Positions 42,437 to 51,037 of a stretch of 64,000 bases of DNA are shown here, one piece after another; position 1 is the stretch's first letter, and each line of letters opens with the position of its first letter. This DNA comes from JBNRMR01 sp050942895. GTDB lineage: Bacteria > Bacillota > Clostridia > Christensenellales > UBA1750. Under the pieces are notes generated by a model. It made no database searches. It was not told the DNA's origin and was given only the letters and a program-made list of their open reading frames with translations. Made by a program: the position numbers and the translations under genes. The DNA lies in assembly GCA_050942895.1 (NCBI GenBank), contig JBMNOE010000006.1:89760-153759 (forward strand), read 5' to 3'.

Positions 42437-43078
42437 CTAATATGCGGCCAACCGCAGAATATCTTTTGCTGTTTCTTCGGCTGTCATATCGGTGTTGTCA
42501 ATGACAATAACCCTGCTGTCAAAGTTCAGCGAATCATAAAAGTGTTTTATCCAGCGTTCCGGTGTTATGCTTGTGTGGCAGGTTCTAAGCCGGCAGCGTT
42601 CCACTGCGGCCCGGTAATCCGGCTTTAGCAGGAATAACTTATAGTTCATGTTTCGAGCTTCAAATATCTCTATATATCTGTCCAGGTTTTCCGGCATGAT
42701 CACGCTGGATAATACAAAACTGCCGCCAAGCAACGAGAGAATGTCTATTTCGCAGGCAATTTCATCAGCCATCATGCTGAAGTCCACCTGTTTGAGTTTT
42801 CTTTTATGCTTGACAGATTGAATTACGCAGTCGCCGTCGATGGCCAGAAAGCCCATTGCAGCAAGCAACTGCGCGATTGTGGATTTTCCGCTGCCGCATG
42901 TGCCGGTAAGAACAATAATGCGCCCGCCGTCGCATCGGTGGGCAATGCTGACCTGCGCGCCGCAGTGGACGCAGCTGGGCAGGACCGGCGAGAAACTAAA
43001 ACTCTGCTTGCGAAGGCTGTCATTGTAAATAGTTATCTCTTTCGCGGTGATGCTTCCGCAGTTAGGGCAGTCGATCAT
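42437..43078 (-). CDS. zinc-ribbon plus P-loop kinase-like ATPase
   Basis: A 213-residue protein. Two CxxC pairs (C4/C7 and C36/C39) make an N-terminal zinc ribbon; the Walker A GTCGSGKST is at 59-67, followed by FLAIDGDCV as in nucleoside/shikimate-type small-molecule kinases, a DEIACEIDILS helix and a C-terminal VIDNTDMTAEETAKDIL segment like that in AAA_17/AAA_33 proteins. Substrate is unknown. The ATG at 43078 follows AAGGAGTGCGAAGC; the frame opens slightly earlier. A zinc ribbon fused to a small kinase fold is unusual. Confidence 0.68.
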   Translation of the reverse strand: MIDCPNCGSITAKEITIYNDSLRKQSFSFSPVLPSCVHCGAQVSIAHRCDGGRIIVLTGTCGSGKSTIAQLLAAMGFLAIDGDCVIQSVKHKRKLKQVDFSMMADEIACEIDILSLLGGSFVLSSVIMPENLDRYIEIFEARNMNYKLFLLKPDYRAAVERCRLRTCHTSITPERWIKHFYDSLNFDSRVIVIDNTDMTAEETAKDILRLAAY

Positions 43079-43087
43079 GCTTCGCAC

Positions 43088-43329
43088 TCCTTTTCTAACC
43101 GCCTAAAGTGTTATGGAGGCGGGGGGAGAGTTCCGTAGCGTTTTTCTTCCCAGGCGCTGCGTCCTCAAGTTACCACACAATGAATGTACCTTTTAGGATC
43201 CCCTATGATGGAATCAAGGGGCTTGCCCCTTGCGGGGTGCGGGGCAGCACTCGCGATGTCGCTTGGCAGAGTAAAAACTCTCAGTAAGGGGAAGGGGGCG
43301 GCGCCCCCCAGCAGCCGCCTCCAATGTCC
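43088..43329. repeat. GC-rich hairpin repeat region
   Basis: No gene. Contains the hairpin AAGGGGC-TT-GCCCCTT (43216-43231) within TCAAGGGGCTTGCCCCTTG, followed by GCGGGGTGCGGGGC, and a second hairpin GGGGGC-GGC-GCCCCC (43294-43308). The TCAAGGG...CCCTTGCGGG core recurs near 46909, 61956 and 62189. Confidence 0.55.
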
Positions 43330-44550
43330 TCAATACTTGTCGCTGCGCTTGGGCTCGGTGCATTTGAAAATGGTGTTCGCGCCGTCGAAATGGTTCTTAT
43401 CAAAAGCCATGCCAAGACCCAGACCACCGGGTATGTTCATCTTGCCGTCTTTGAGGATGAGGTCGGTGGTGAAGAAGTCCCTTGTTTCATCGTAGCCGAC
43501 TTTCAGCTCCTGATATTTGCCCATATTAGGGGTGAAGGATGCCAGCATAAGGACATGGGCATACTGTATGCCGCCGGAGATATGCGGGGTGACCACCATG
43601 CCGGCCGCATCGGCCATGCGGGCCACCTTGCAGGCGTTGATGAACCCGCCGCCATACTGGACATCGGGCTGCACCACCTGACAGGCGTCGTTTTCTATGA
43701 GCCAGCGGAAGCGGCGCAGGCTGGTTTCCTGCTCGCCGAAGGCCAGGGGGATATCAAGGGCGTCGGCGACCTCCTTGGTTTCCCAGATATAATCAAATCG
43801 GCAGGGTTCTTCATAGAAATAGGCGTTTATATCCTCCAGCATTTTGCCGTATTCGATGGCTACCTTTGGAGAATATGAGCCGTTGCCGTCGGCGTGGATT
43901 ATCATGTCGTCGCCAAAATATTTGCGCGCCAGGAAAATCAGGCCCTCGCTGCGCCCGGCGACGGAATCGCTATCATAGCTCATTCGCCCGCCCACTTTGA
44001 ACTTAACGGCCTTTGCGCCCACCTCATTGATCCTGCGCTCCAGAATTTCTATTTCCTCCTGAGGGCTGTTTCCGCGGTTGCCGCTGGCGCAGTAGTAATG
44101 CACTTCCTCGTTTACCCGGGGGCCGAAAAGTTCGCCGATGAACTTGCCTGCAGCCTTGCCCATAATGTCCAGTATGCTGCCCTCCAGCCATGACCAGGCG
44201 CACCAGAAGGCCAGGCCCTGTATCTTGTAGTTTAGATCCCTCACATAGGCGTAATCGAAGGTGTGCTCAATATCCCTGGCATCGCTGCCGATGAAGTAGG
44301 GAGCAAGCTTGTGCTGCAAAATGGGATAAAAGAATTTCCAGTTTTCGCTTGCAATTGAAATGCCTTCAAGACCGCATTTCGTTCGCGTTCTGATGTAGCA
44401 AAAACGGCCCTTTTGAAGCATTTCGATGGACTCGATTATTATCGGCCCGGGAATGCCCTGGGTTTTTACCACTTTGGACTGGATTATCGCTTCCAGCTCA
44501 TCCCCAGTGACATGCTTCCTTTTCGGAAAATCCGGGTGAGGTTTATACAT
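43330..44550 (-). CDS. Enolase-superfamily (mandelate racemase/muconate lactonizing-like) enzyme
   Basis: A 406-residue protein with the capping domain first, then the barrel: K183-F-K185 on the second strand, metal ligands D221 (HADGNG), E247/E248 (YEEPC) and E273 (GEQE), and H323 in TPHISGG on the opposite side. This fits an acid-sugar dehydratase or racemase of the mandelate racemase group. The usual rhamnonate dehydratase sequence signatures are not obvious, so the substrate is left open; sugar acids from pectin are plausible. ATG 44550 is preceded by a GGAGGAATAGGAC ribosome site. It is monocistronic. Confidence 0.8.
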   Translation of the reverse strand: MYKPHPDFPKRKHVTGDELEAIIQSKVVKTQGIPGPIIIESIEMLQKGRFCYIRTRTKCGLEGISIASENWKFFYPILQHKLAPYFIGSDARDIEHTFDYAYVRDLNYKIQGLAFWCAWSWLEGSILDIMGKAAGKFIGELFGPRVNEEVHYYCASGNRGNSPQEEIEILERRINEVGAKAVKFKVGGRMSYDSDSVAGRSEGLIFLARKYFGDDMIIHADGNGSYSPKVAIEYGKMLEDINAYFYEEPCRFDYIWETKEVADALDIPLAFGEQETSLRRFRWLIENDACQVVQPDVQYGGGFINACKVARMADAAGMVVTPHISGGIQYAHVLMLASFTPNMGKYQELKVGYDETRDFFTTDLILKDGKMNIPGGLGLGMAFDKNHFDGANTIFKCTEPKRSDKY

Positions 44551-44698
44551 GTCCTATTCCTCCAATTCATTGTTCGTTATGCTATAATTTTACATGCATT
44601 GTTCAGACTTCACAAGGCTTTTCGGCTATTATTTTTTGATATTATGAACAATATTTCAATATTCGTCATTAAACAGGCGAAAAATAGACAAAAAACAA

Positions 44699-44722
44699 AA
44701 AAGCAGTGAAAACACTGCTTTT
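44699..44722. terminator. terminator of zinc-ribbon gene
   Basis: AAAAGCAGTG (44699-44708) pairs with CACTGCTTTT (44713-44722), four-base loop; the minus strand continues TTGTTTTTTGTC, giving a good T tract. Confidence 0.8.
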
Positions 44723-44757
44723 CTTGATCTTATGTCTTTATGCGTTTATCTAAAGCC

Positions 44758-45045
44758 TTACGCGTTGCGATGGGCCTGGAAGCATTCGCTGCAATAGATC
44801 GGACGGTCGTTTTTGGGAATGAAGGGAATCTTGGTGGCAGAGCCGCACTCCGCACATACTGCGTCGTACATCTCACGGGGTCCGCTTGCAGCGCTTCTTG
44901 CGCTTGCCTTGCGAGTGCTGCGGCAGGGCTTGCAACGGGTGGGCTCATTCTGGAAGCCCTTCTCAGCGTAGAATTCTTGTTCGCCGGCGGTAAATACGAA
45001 TTCAGCGCCGCAGTCTTTGCAAAGCAAATTTTTGTCCTGGTACAT
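44758..45045 (-). CDS. double zinc-ribbon protein (zinc-ribbon domain, CxxC family)
   Basis: A 95-residue protein with two CxxC...CxxC modules: C9/C12 with C38/C41 and C64/C67 with C85/C88. The start MYQDKNLLCKDCGAEFVFTAGE is typical of a Firmicutes/Chloroflexi zinc-ribbon family; the second module reads AVCAECG and YCSECF. The real start is ATG 45045 after AGGGGGAACC; the frame upstream is leader. The family function is unknown; nucleic-acid binding is often assumed. A long structured leader (next entry) precedes it, suggesting RNA-level control. Confidence 0.85.
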   Translation of the reverse strand: MYQDKNLLCKDCGAEFVFTAGEQEFYAEKGFQNEPTRCKPCRSTRKASARSAASGPREMYDAVCAECGSATKIPFIPKNDRPIYCSECFQAHRNA

Positions 45046-45060
45046 GTTTAGGTTCCCCCT

Positions 45061-45305
45061 AAAAAATAAAAAATGATGTGCGCTTTCACCGGCTGACCTG
45101 GTCTTTGCCCCCACACTCGCCGTCTGGAGATTTCGCTCATAGGCATTTCGCCCCCCACTACTGACTCTCTCAGCAAAAGATCATCATGACCCCTGCTGGA
45201 CGGGCTTATTACTAGATCGCACCATGATCACCGCATTTTGCAGCTTACGTGGATCGTTTCGCCTGCGACTGGCATCGATTTTCAACCACAGACCCGGATA
45301 AGCAC
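45061..45305 (-). ncRNA. candidate structured RNA / long leader of the zinc-ribbon gene
   Basis: From a predicted start near 45305 the minus-strand transcript runs about 245 nt without coding sequence. Its two ends can pair: GTGC (45302-45305) with GCAC (45078-45081), CCGG (45294-45297) with CCGG (45089-45092), and GTCT (45290-45293) with AGAC (45101-45104). The 3' side is followed by TTTTTTATTTTTT, like a terminator tail, just before the AGGGGGAACC ribosome site. Inside are three GCGAAA motifs near possible hairpin loops. I cannot assign it to a riboswitch, 6S, RNase P or other known family. Confidence 0.42.
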
Positions 45306-45311
45306 TTCATA

Positions 45312-45340
45312 AGTATAAACCTTAAGTTTGAAAAAAGCAA
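45312..45340 (-). promoter_or_regulatory. promoter for the structured leader
   Basis: Minus strand TTGCTT (45340-45335), 17-base spacer, TATACT (45317-45312); the start site would be about 45305, exactly at the closing helix of the RNA. Confidence 0.6.
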
Positions 45341-45444
45341 GTAAAATGTATGATATGTTATTTAGATGAAATAATAAGTTTATAAAAGTCAGTAAATATA
45401 TCATGGTAAAGTTTTACTGTGACTTATTACGGGGGAGAGTGAAT

Positions 45445-46095
45445 ATGAAAGGACAGTTTTTTCGGAAAATAAGGAGCATTTGGGAGAAGGCGGGCTTCTA
45501 TGTGGTGCTGGGGCTGTGCGTCACAACGGTGGCAATAACCGCCCATATGACGGGCAAGGAAAAGGATGAGCCCATTCCCACAATACCTCCGGTGGCGGCC
45601 ACCAGAGCGCCGCAGGCGACGCCAAGGCCCACTTTACCCTCGGATGATATAGCAGATATACTGCAGGCCAGCGTAAACCAGGGCGAAAAGCTCGTGACCA
45701 TACCGGAGCTTCCAATAAAGGGCGATATCGTCGGCAGATTTTCACTGACAGAGCCCAGCTACAACAAAACCCTGGGGCATTATGCAATTCATCCGGGCAT
45801 TGATATCGCCGCACATGAGAGCATGCCGGTGCATTCCTGCGCAAACGGCGTTGTGACTGATGTGTACGAGGACCCGATGCTGGGCAATGTCATAGAGATT
45901 GATCACGGCAGCTTCACCGCCATTTACGGCTCATTATCAACTCTGAGCATGGTGCGTGTGGGTGACCCCGTCAGCTATGATCAGACCATATCCTTTGCAG
46001 GCACTTGCCCGGGTGAGATGCATCTGGGCTCCCATGTGCATTTTGAAACTTTGATAAACGGCGAGCATGTGGACCCATTAACTCTGCTGGAATAA
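45445..46095 (+). CDS. M23 peptidase-like membrane protein, probably SpoIIQ
   Basis: A 216-residue protein with an N-terminal cytoplasmic tail, one transmembrane helix (about 17-34), a Pro/Thr-rich linker and a LytM/M23 domain. Metal residues H116 and D120 (HPGID) and H197-V-H199 (SHVHFE) are all present. Size and plan match SpoIIQ, which links the mother cell to the forespore through SpoIIIAH during engulfment; Bacillus SpoIIQ has lost one histidine but clostridial forms keep it. Start ATG 45445 follows GGGGGAGAG. A general cell-wall endopeptidase is the alternative. Confidence 0.7.
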   Translation: MKGQFFRKIRSIWEKAGFYVVLGLCVTTVAITAHMTGKEKDEPIPTIPPVAATRAPQATPRPTLPSDDIADILQASVNQGEKLVTIPELPIKGDIVGRFSLTEPSYNKTLGHYAIHPGIDIAAHESMPVHSCANGVVTDVYEDPMLGNVIEIDHGSFTAIYGSLSTLSMVRVGDPVSYDQTISFAGTCPGEMHLGSHVHFETLINGEHVDPLTLLE

Positions 46096-46118
46096 TCACC
46101 TGCACATTAAATGCGCCA

Positions 46119-46148
46119 GGGCTGATGGGTTGACATCAGCCTTCTTTT
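46119..46148 (+). terminator. terminator after the M23 gene
   Basis: GGCTGATG (46120-46127) pairs with CATCAGCC (46134-46141), six-base loop, followed by TTCTTTTCT. It overlaps the stop region of the convergent small membrane gene. Confidence 0.75.
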
Positions 46149-46366
46149 CTAAAATATTCTATCAGCAGCATGACCACGCCGATAGCAAACAAAGAGACTG
46201 ATACCGCTAAAAGCGGCGCCATTCCAAGATTGTAAGCTGTAGATAAAAGCCGCCCCGGAGGGATGCTCCAGCTGGATACCATGTTCAATGCCGATGCAAT
46301 GAATACGGCTATTGCCCCCATGCTCCCAACCAAAGATAAAAAACCGCCGATAAGCACCTTCTTCAT
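46136..46366 (-). CDS. small two-helix membrane protein of unknown function
   Basis: A 76-residue protein with two hydrophobic segments (about 5-28 and 50-69) separated by a loop with SSWSIPPGRLLS, and a short basic tail (EYFRKEG). The ATG at 46366 follows TAAGGGGCGTCATT. No family is recognised. It lies 28 bases downstream of the RidA-like gene on the same strand and may be co-transcribed. Confidence 0.55.
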   Translation of the reverse strand: MKKVLIGGFLSLVGSMGAIAVFIASALNMVSSWSIPPGRLLSTAYNLGMAPLLAVSVSLFAIGVVMLLIEYFRKEG

Positions 46367-46394
46367 AATGACGCCCCTTAAAATAAATATATTA

Positions 46395-46772
46395 TTAGGC
46401 TTGTTTGATCGGGGGCTTTTGTATATAGGCGACTCCGTCCATCATGCACAAACAATTAGGGGAGAGAAAGTCACTTGTTAGAGTCATTCTTGCGGGAAAA
46501 CTATTCTCATCAAAAAACTCATAGAAAACATCCCTTGCCTTATCAAAATCCGATAAGCTCAGCAAATATAAATTCACCTGAACCATATCGTTCAGCGCCG
46601 CTCCTGCCGAGGCTAAAGTTTTCTGCATACTTCTAAATGTGGCTCTCATCTGGTGTTCGATATCTCTTATATCATGTCCGCCCGCGTGATGGGCGAGATA
46701 AATGAAACCGCCTGCGACTACGCAGGATGAGCAGGTATCGTCGCCGCAATGGCTTGGCATTCTTTTCATCAT
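46395..46772 (-). CDS. RidA/YjgF/UK114-family protein
   Basis: About 125 aa. RidA enzymes hydrolyse reactive imine/enamine intermediates from PLP enzymes. Visible features are AGGFIYLAHHAG, the helix QMRATFRSMQKTLASAGAALNDMV, the conserved Arg in SFPARMTL and a C-terminal region with CLCMMDGVAYI in place of the usual PxxLVEIEAIA, so it belongs to a divergent Rid subgroup. The N-terminus (MPSHCGDDTCSS) is also unusual. ATG 46772 follows AGGAGAGACAGCAG. Confidence 0.8.
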   Translation of the reverse strand: MMKRMPSHCGDDTCSSCVVAGGFIYLAHHAGGHDIRDIEHQMRATFRSMQKTLASAGAALNDMVQVNLYLLSLSDFDKARDVFYEFFDENSFPARMTLTSDFLSPNCLCMMDGVAYIQKPPIKQA

Positions 46773-46908
46773 CTGCTGTCTCTCCTTTGCATATTGCAAA
46801 AATTGTTTTTAGCTTTTGGAATATTTTTATCATGGCATCGCAGCTTTGACGCGGCAAGCATTAAAGAAGTTTTAATAACCGAAGAACAGCAGCAAAATTA
46901 TATGAGTT

Positions 46909-46977
46909 TCAAGGGAGAATCTCTTGGCGGAAGGGGCCCGGGGAGGGCAAAGCCTTCCCCGGAGGGCGCCCTTTTTT
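46909..46977 (+). repeat. palindromic repeat and hairpin downstream of uvrA
   Basis: TCAAGGGAGAATCTCTTGGCGG (46909-46930) belongs to the interspersed repeat family. It is followed by CCGGGGAGGGC (46938-46948) pairing with GCCTTCCCCGG (46952-46962), and GGGCGCCC plus six T (46964-46977). On the minus strand this is just past the uvrA stop. Confidence 0.6.
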
Positions 46978-49804
46978 ATTTGGAGAGCTTGGATAAAAGA
47001 TATTTCCCCGTGTAACTTTCCTCGCATTTAGAGACTTCTTCAGGAGTGCCGCTGGCCACAATTGTGCCGCCCTTGTCGCCGCCCTCAGGCCCCATGTCGA
47101 TTATATAGTCAGCGGTCTTTATAACATCGAGATTATGCTCTATGACCACGACGGTATTCCCGCCGCTGGTAAGGCGCATCAGTATCTCGATCAGCTTCGC
47201 CACATCGGCAGTGTGAAGGCCGGTGGTGGGCTCGTCCAGCACATAGAAGGTTCTGCCGGTGCTGCGCTTGCTCAGCTCGGTTGCCAGTTTCACCCTTTGC
47301 GCCTCGCCGCCGGAAAGCTGCGTGGACGGCTGCCCCAGCTTAATATAACCCAGGCCCACATCGTAGAGGGTGGATAAAATGCGGTGGATTTTCGGGTGGT
47401 TCTGGAAAAAGTCTCTGGCGGCTTCCACCGTCATGTCCAAGATGTTGAATATGCTCTTGCCTCTATACTTGACTTCAAGGGTCTCACGGTTGTATTTCTT
47501 CCCCTCGCAGACTTCGCAGGGGACATATATATCGGGCAGAAAGTGCATCTCGATCTTCTTTATGCCGTCGCCGCTGCAGGCCTCACAGCGGCCGCCCCGC
47601 ACGTTGAATGAGAAACGGTTGCTCTTATAGCCCCTTGCCTTGGCTTCGTTGGTATTGGCGAAAACGGCTCGGATGTGATCGAAAAGGCCGGTGTAGGTGG
47701 CGGGGTTGGAGCGGGGAGTCCTGCCGATGGGGCTTTGGTCTATGGCGATTATCTTGTCTAACTGCTCAACGCCCTGCATTTCCTTGTATTTCCCGGGCCT
47801 TGTGTGGGCGCGGTTCAGATCCCTGGCGAGGGTTTTATAGAGCACCTCGTTTATGAGGGAGGATTTGCCTGAGCCGGAAACGCCGGTCACGCAGGTGAAA
47901 ACCCCCAAAGGAATTTCTGCGTCGATATTGCGCAGATTGTTCTCCTGCGCGCCTATTATCTTAAGCCAGCCGGCGGGCTTGCGGCGCTCCTTGGGCACGT
48001 CTATTTTCAGCTTGCCTGAAAGGTACAGCCCCGTCATCGAGTCCTCATTGCGGCAGACCTCCTCAGGTGTGCCCTGTGCCACAACTTTTCCGCCGTGAAC
48101 CCCTGCGCCGGGGCCGATGTCAACTATCCAGTCGGCGTTCATCATTGTTTCCTCGTCATGCTCGACGACTATAAGCGTGTTGCCCAAATCCCTTAAATGC
48201 TTAAGAGTGCCAAGCAGGCGGCCGTTATCCCTCTGGTGCAGGCCGATGGAGGGCTCGTCCAGTATGTATAAAACGCCCATCAGGCCGCTGCCGATCTGAG
48301 TCGCCAAGCGAATTCGCTGCCCCTCGCCGCCTGAAAGGCTGGCGGAGGAGCGGGTAAGAGTCAGATATTCAAGGCCCACATCCTTAAGAAAGTTGAGCCT
48401 GGCGCAGATTTCGTTTAAAATTCGCTCGGCTATCAGCATCCTGGTATGGTCAAGCTGAAGGTTTTCAAAGAAAATCAGCGAGTCCGCGATTGAGATGGCG
48501 CAGGCATCGTGGATGGATTTATTCCCCACGGTGACCGCCAACGCCTCGGGCTTAAGCCGCCTTCCCTTGCAGGCCGGGCAGGGGATCTGGCGCATGAATT
48601 GCTCCAGTTCACCCTTCATGTAGTCGCTGCTGGTTTCCTTGTGGCGGCGGGAAATGTTAGGGATGATGCCCTCGAAAGGGGCGGCAAAACTGCCCTTTCT
48701 TCCCACCCTTTCGTATGAAATATCCAGCTTTTCCTTGCCGGTGCCGTAAAGAAGGGCCTTTTTTCCTCCTTCGGGTATCTGTGAAAAGGGCATGTCCAGG
48801 GAAAAGCCATATTTATCCGCGATGGCGCCGTAAAAAAGGGTGGAGAAGCTGGAATCATCCTTGGCGCTCCAGCCGGAGGCGACGATGGCCCCCTGGCGCA
48901 GCGAAAGGCTCTTGTCCGGAACGATTATGTCCGGATCGATGTCCATTGTGATGCCAAGGCCCAAGCATTCCGGGCAGGCGCCGAAAGGGCTGTTGAAAGA
49001 AAACAGCCTTGGAGCAAGCTCCTCCAAAGAGATGCCACAGTCGTCACAGGCATAGTTTTGGCTGAACATAAGGTCCTCGCTGCCCTCGTCTTTTTCGATG
49101 CTGATTATCACCACGCCGTTGCCCAGGTTTATGGCGCTTTCCATGCTGTCGGCAAGGCGCTTGCGGATATCCGCCCGAACGATCAGCCTGTCCACCAGCA
49201 CCTCGACGGTGTGGCGCTTGTTTTTTTCCATCTTTATTTCTTCGGAAAGCTCGTATATAACCCCGTCAACCCGCACTCTCACATAGCCGTTCTTGCGAAG
49301 ATCGTCCAGGAGCTTCACATTTTCCCCCTTGCGCCCGCGTATGATCGGCGCATATACATGCAGGCGGGAGCGCTCAGGAAGGGCTAAAACCGCGTCCACC
49401 ATCTGGTCGATTGTCTGCTGGTTTATCTCCTTGCCGCATTTTGGGCAGTGGGGAATGCCCACCCTGGCGTAAAGCAGGCGCAGATAATCATACACCTCTG
49501 TGACTGTGCCCACGGTGGAGCGGGGGTTCTTGGCGGTGGTTTTCTGGTCTATGGATATGGCAGGGGAGAGGCCGTCGATATAGTCCACATCGGGCTTTTC
49601 CATCTGCCCTAGAAACTGGCGGGCATATGATGAGAGTGACTCAACATACCTTCGCTGGCCCTCGGCGTAGATTGTGTCAAAGGCAAGACTGGTCTTGCCA
49701 GAGCCGGAAAGACCGGTGAAAACCACCAGCTTGTCCCGGGGAATTTCAATGTCGATGTTCTTTAAGTTATGTTCTCTGGCGCCTTTTATAAAGAGCTGCT
49801 TCAT
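46976..49804 (-). CDS. uvrA: UvrABC excinuclease subunit A
   Basis: A 942-residue nucleotide-excision-repair damage sensor with two ABC ATPase modules. The first Walker A is GLSGSGKTSLAFDT, the second GVSGSGKSSLINEV; signatures are LSGGEGQRIRLA and LSGGEAQRVKLA; zinc modules carry paired CxxC motifs such as CPKCGKE, CPACKG and CEACSGDG/CEVCEG. The start MKQLFIKGAREHN at 49804 follows GAGGTAAACAAGCGC; 22 extra upstream codons are not part of the protein. No uvrB or uvrC is adjacent. Confidence 0.97.
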   Translation of the reverse strand: MKQLFIKGAREHNLKNIDIEIPRDKLVVFTGLSGSGKTSLAFDTIYAEGQRRYVESLSSYARQFLGQMEKPDVDYIDGLSPAISIDQKTTAKNPRSTVGTVTEVYDYLRLLYARVGIPHCPKCGKEINQQTIDQMVDAVLALPERSRLHVYAPIIRGRKGENVKLLDDLRKNGYVRVRVDGVIYELSEEIKMEKNKRHTVEVLVDRLIVRADIRKRLADSMESAINLGNGVVIISIEKDEGSEDLMFSQNYACDDCGISLEELAPRLFSFNSPFGACPECLGLGITMDIDPDIIVPDKSLSLRQGAIVASGWSAKDDSSFSTLFYGAIADKYGFSLDMPFSQIPEGGKKALLYGTGKEKLDISYERVGRKGSFAAPFEGIIPNISRRHKETSSDYMKGELEQFMRQIPCPACKGRRLKPEALAVTVGNKSIHDACAISIADSLIFFENLQLDHTRMLIAERILNEICARLNFLKDVGLEYLTLTRSSASLSGGEGQRIRLATQIGSGLMGVLYILDEPSIGLHQRDNGRLLGTLKHLRDLGNTLIVVEHDEETMMNADWIVDIGPGAGVHGGKVVAQGTPEEVCRNEDSMTGLYLSGKLKIDVPKERRKPAGWLKIIGAQENNLRNIDAEIPLGVFTCVTGVSGSGKSSLINEVLYKTLARDLNRAHTRPGKYKEMQGVEQLDKIIAIDQSPIGRTPRSNPATYTGLFDHIRAVFANTNEAKARGYKSNRFSFNVRGGRCEACSGDGIKKIEMHFLPDIYVPCEVCEGKKYNRETLEVKYRGKSIFNILDMTVEAARDFFQNHPKIHRILSTLYDVGLGYIKLGQPSTQLSGGEAQRVKLATELSKRSTGRTFYVLDEPTTGLHTADVAKLIEILMRLTSGGNTVVVIEHNLDVIKTADYIIDMGPEGGDKGGTIVASGTPEEVSKCEESYTGKYLLSKLSK

Positions 49805-50103
49805 GCGCTTGTTTACCTCGCTACGAACAAGTATTCGCATAATTATAGCATGTGAGGTCGCTTTTTGCAATAATTTATATATAAAAGGCAGATTTTACCG
49901 AAGGGAGTGAAAAGGTTTATATATGGCATTTTAGTTTGCAATTTTGTATTGGATAGTCAAGCGGGCATAAAATAATATTTTTGTTTGTTTAGCTATTTGA
50001 GGAAGGCAAGTTGATAATTTGTCCTCATTTTAGGAATGGCAGGGACAAGAAGGCGATATATTATAACTGAGAAGTAATGCCCCAAGGCAAAAGGAGCGGT
50101 TTT
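49805..50103. other. intergenic region between divergent uvrA and DapA-like genes
   Basis: About 300 A/T-rich bases without a gene. I could not find a convincing promoter pair for either side. Confidence 0.3.
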
Positions 50104-51003
50104 ATGGAGAGAATAAAAGGAGTTTTGGCGCAGATTACAACCCCGTTCAAGGAAAATGAGGATGTGGACTATGACGCCTTTGCCTTCAATATGGAAAGGC
50201 TTAATAAAAGCAGGGTTTCAGGCTGTGCGGTTTTTGGACATGCGGGGGAGGGGGCGATGCTGAGCGCGAGCGAGAAGCTGGAGCTGGTGAGAATCGCCGC
50301 GGAATATATTGAGCAGGATAAAATCCTCATGGCCTGCACGGGCATGGAGTCCGCCAGGGGGACTATACAGCTTACCAACAGATGCGCAAAGCTGGGTGCG
50401 GGCTGTGCGCTGGTGACGGCGCCGTCAATATGCAGCGGTGAAGGTGATGCTGCGTCGGTCATGGCGTATTATTTCAGGGTGGCAGGGGAGAGCGACATCC
50501 CCATAGTGATATGCATGGACGGCTTTGACGAAAGTATCAGCGCCGAGGCGGCGGCCAGGCTTAGCCGGCATCCGAATATCGCGGGGATGGTGGATGGGGC
50601 CGGGGCTATGGCCCACACCGCCACATTCATGCGCTACGCCGAGCCTTCCTTTCAGATCATCTCAGGGGATTTCGGCTGCTGGTATCCTGCCCTTGCCATG
50701 GGCGTTTCCGCGCTGATTTCGCCGCTGGCAGCCCTTTGCGCCGACGAGATCGCCCAGGTGAAGGAGCAGTTCGATCTTGGCAACTGGGGCAGCGCATTTG
50801 AACTGTACCAGCGCCTGTCGCCCCTTAATGCGGCCGTCACTAAAACTTATGGCGTGGCGGGGCTTAAACATGCTTTGGAAAGAGCAGGGGGTAAGGGGGG
50901 CTTCGTACGCAACCCGCTTTTGAGCCTTGAAACGGACAAAAAGCAAAGGATAAATGCTATTTATGACGGCGCTTTTCAAACTCAAAGGGATGTGATAATA
51001 TAA
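50104..51003 (+). CDS. DapA/NanA-family TIM-barrel protein lacking the Schiff-base lysine
   Basis: A 299-residue member of the dihydrodipicolinate synthase/N-acetylneuraminate lyase family by overall pattern: ITTPFKENEDVDYDAF at the N-terminus, GHAGEGAMLSASEKLELV, and ISGDFGCWYPALAMG late. The catalytic residues are not where expected: the GIK(D/E) lysine is V163 in IAGMVDG, the YNxP tyrosine is C137 in VICMDGF, and the GTTGE threonines are His/Ala. It may be a pseudo-enzyme, or use another mechanism. The start ATG 50104 follows AAGGAGCGGTTTT. An acetyltransferase and a nucleotidyltransferase follow on the same strand. Confidence 0.75.
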   Translation: MERIKGVLAQITTPFKENEDVDYDAFAFNMERLNKSRVSGCAVFGHAGEGAMLSASEKLELVRIAAEYIEQDKILMACTGMESARGTIQLTNRCAKLGAGCALVTAPSICSGEGDAASVMAYYFRVAGESDIPIVICMDGFDESISAEAAARLSRHPNIAGMVDGAGAMAHTATFMRYAEPSFQIISGDFGCWYPALAMGVSALISPLAALCADEIAQVKEQFDLGNWGSAFELYQRLSPLNAAVTKTYGVAGLKHALERAGGKGGFVRNPLLSLETDKKQRINAIYDGAFQTQRDVII

Positions 51004-51037
51004 AAATTACACAAAGAAAAGCAGGGGGAGTTCTCGT

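Noticed and set aside
48616..48858. Short frames on both strands within uvrA
   Set aside because: Typical shadows of a long GC-containing gene.
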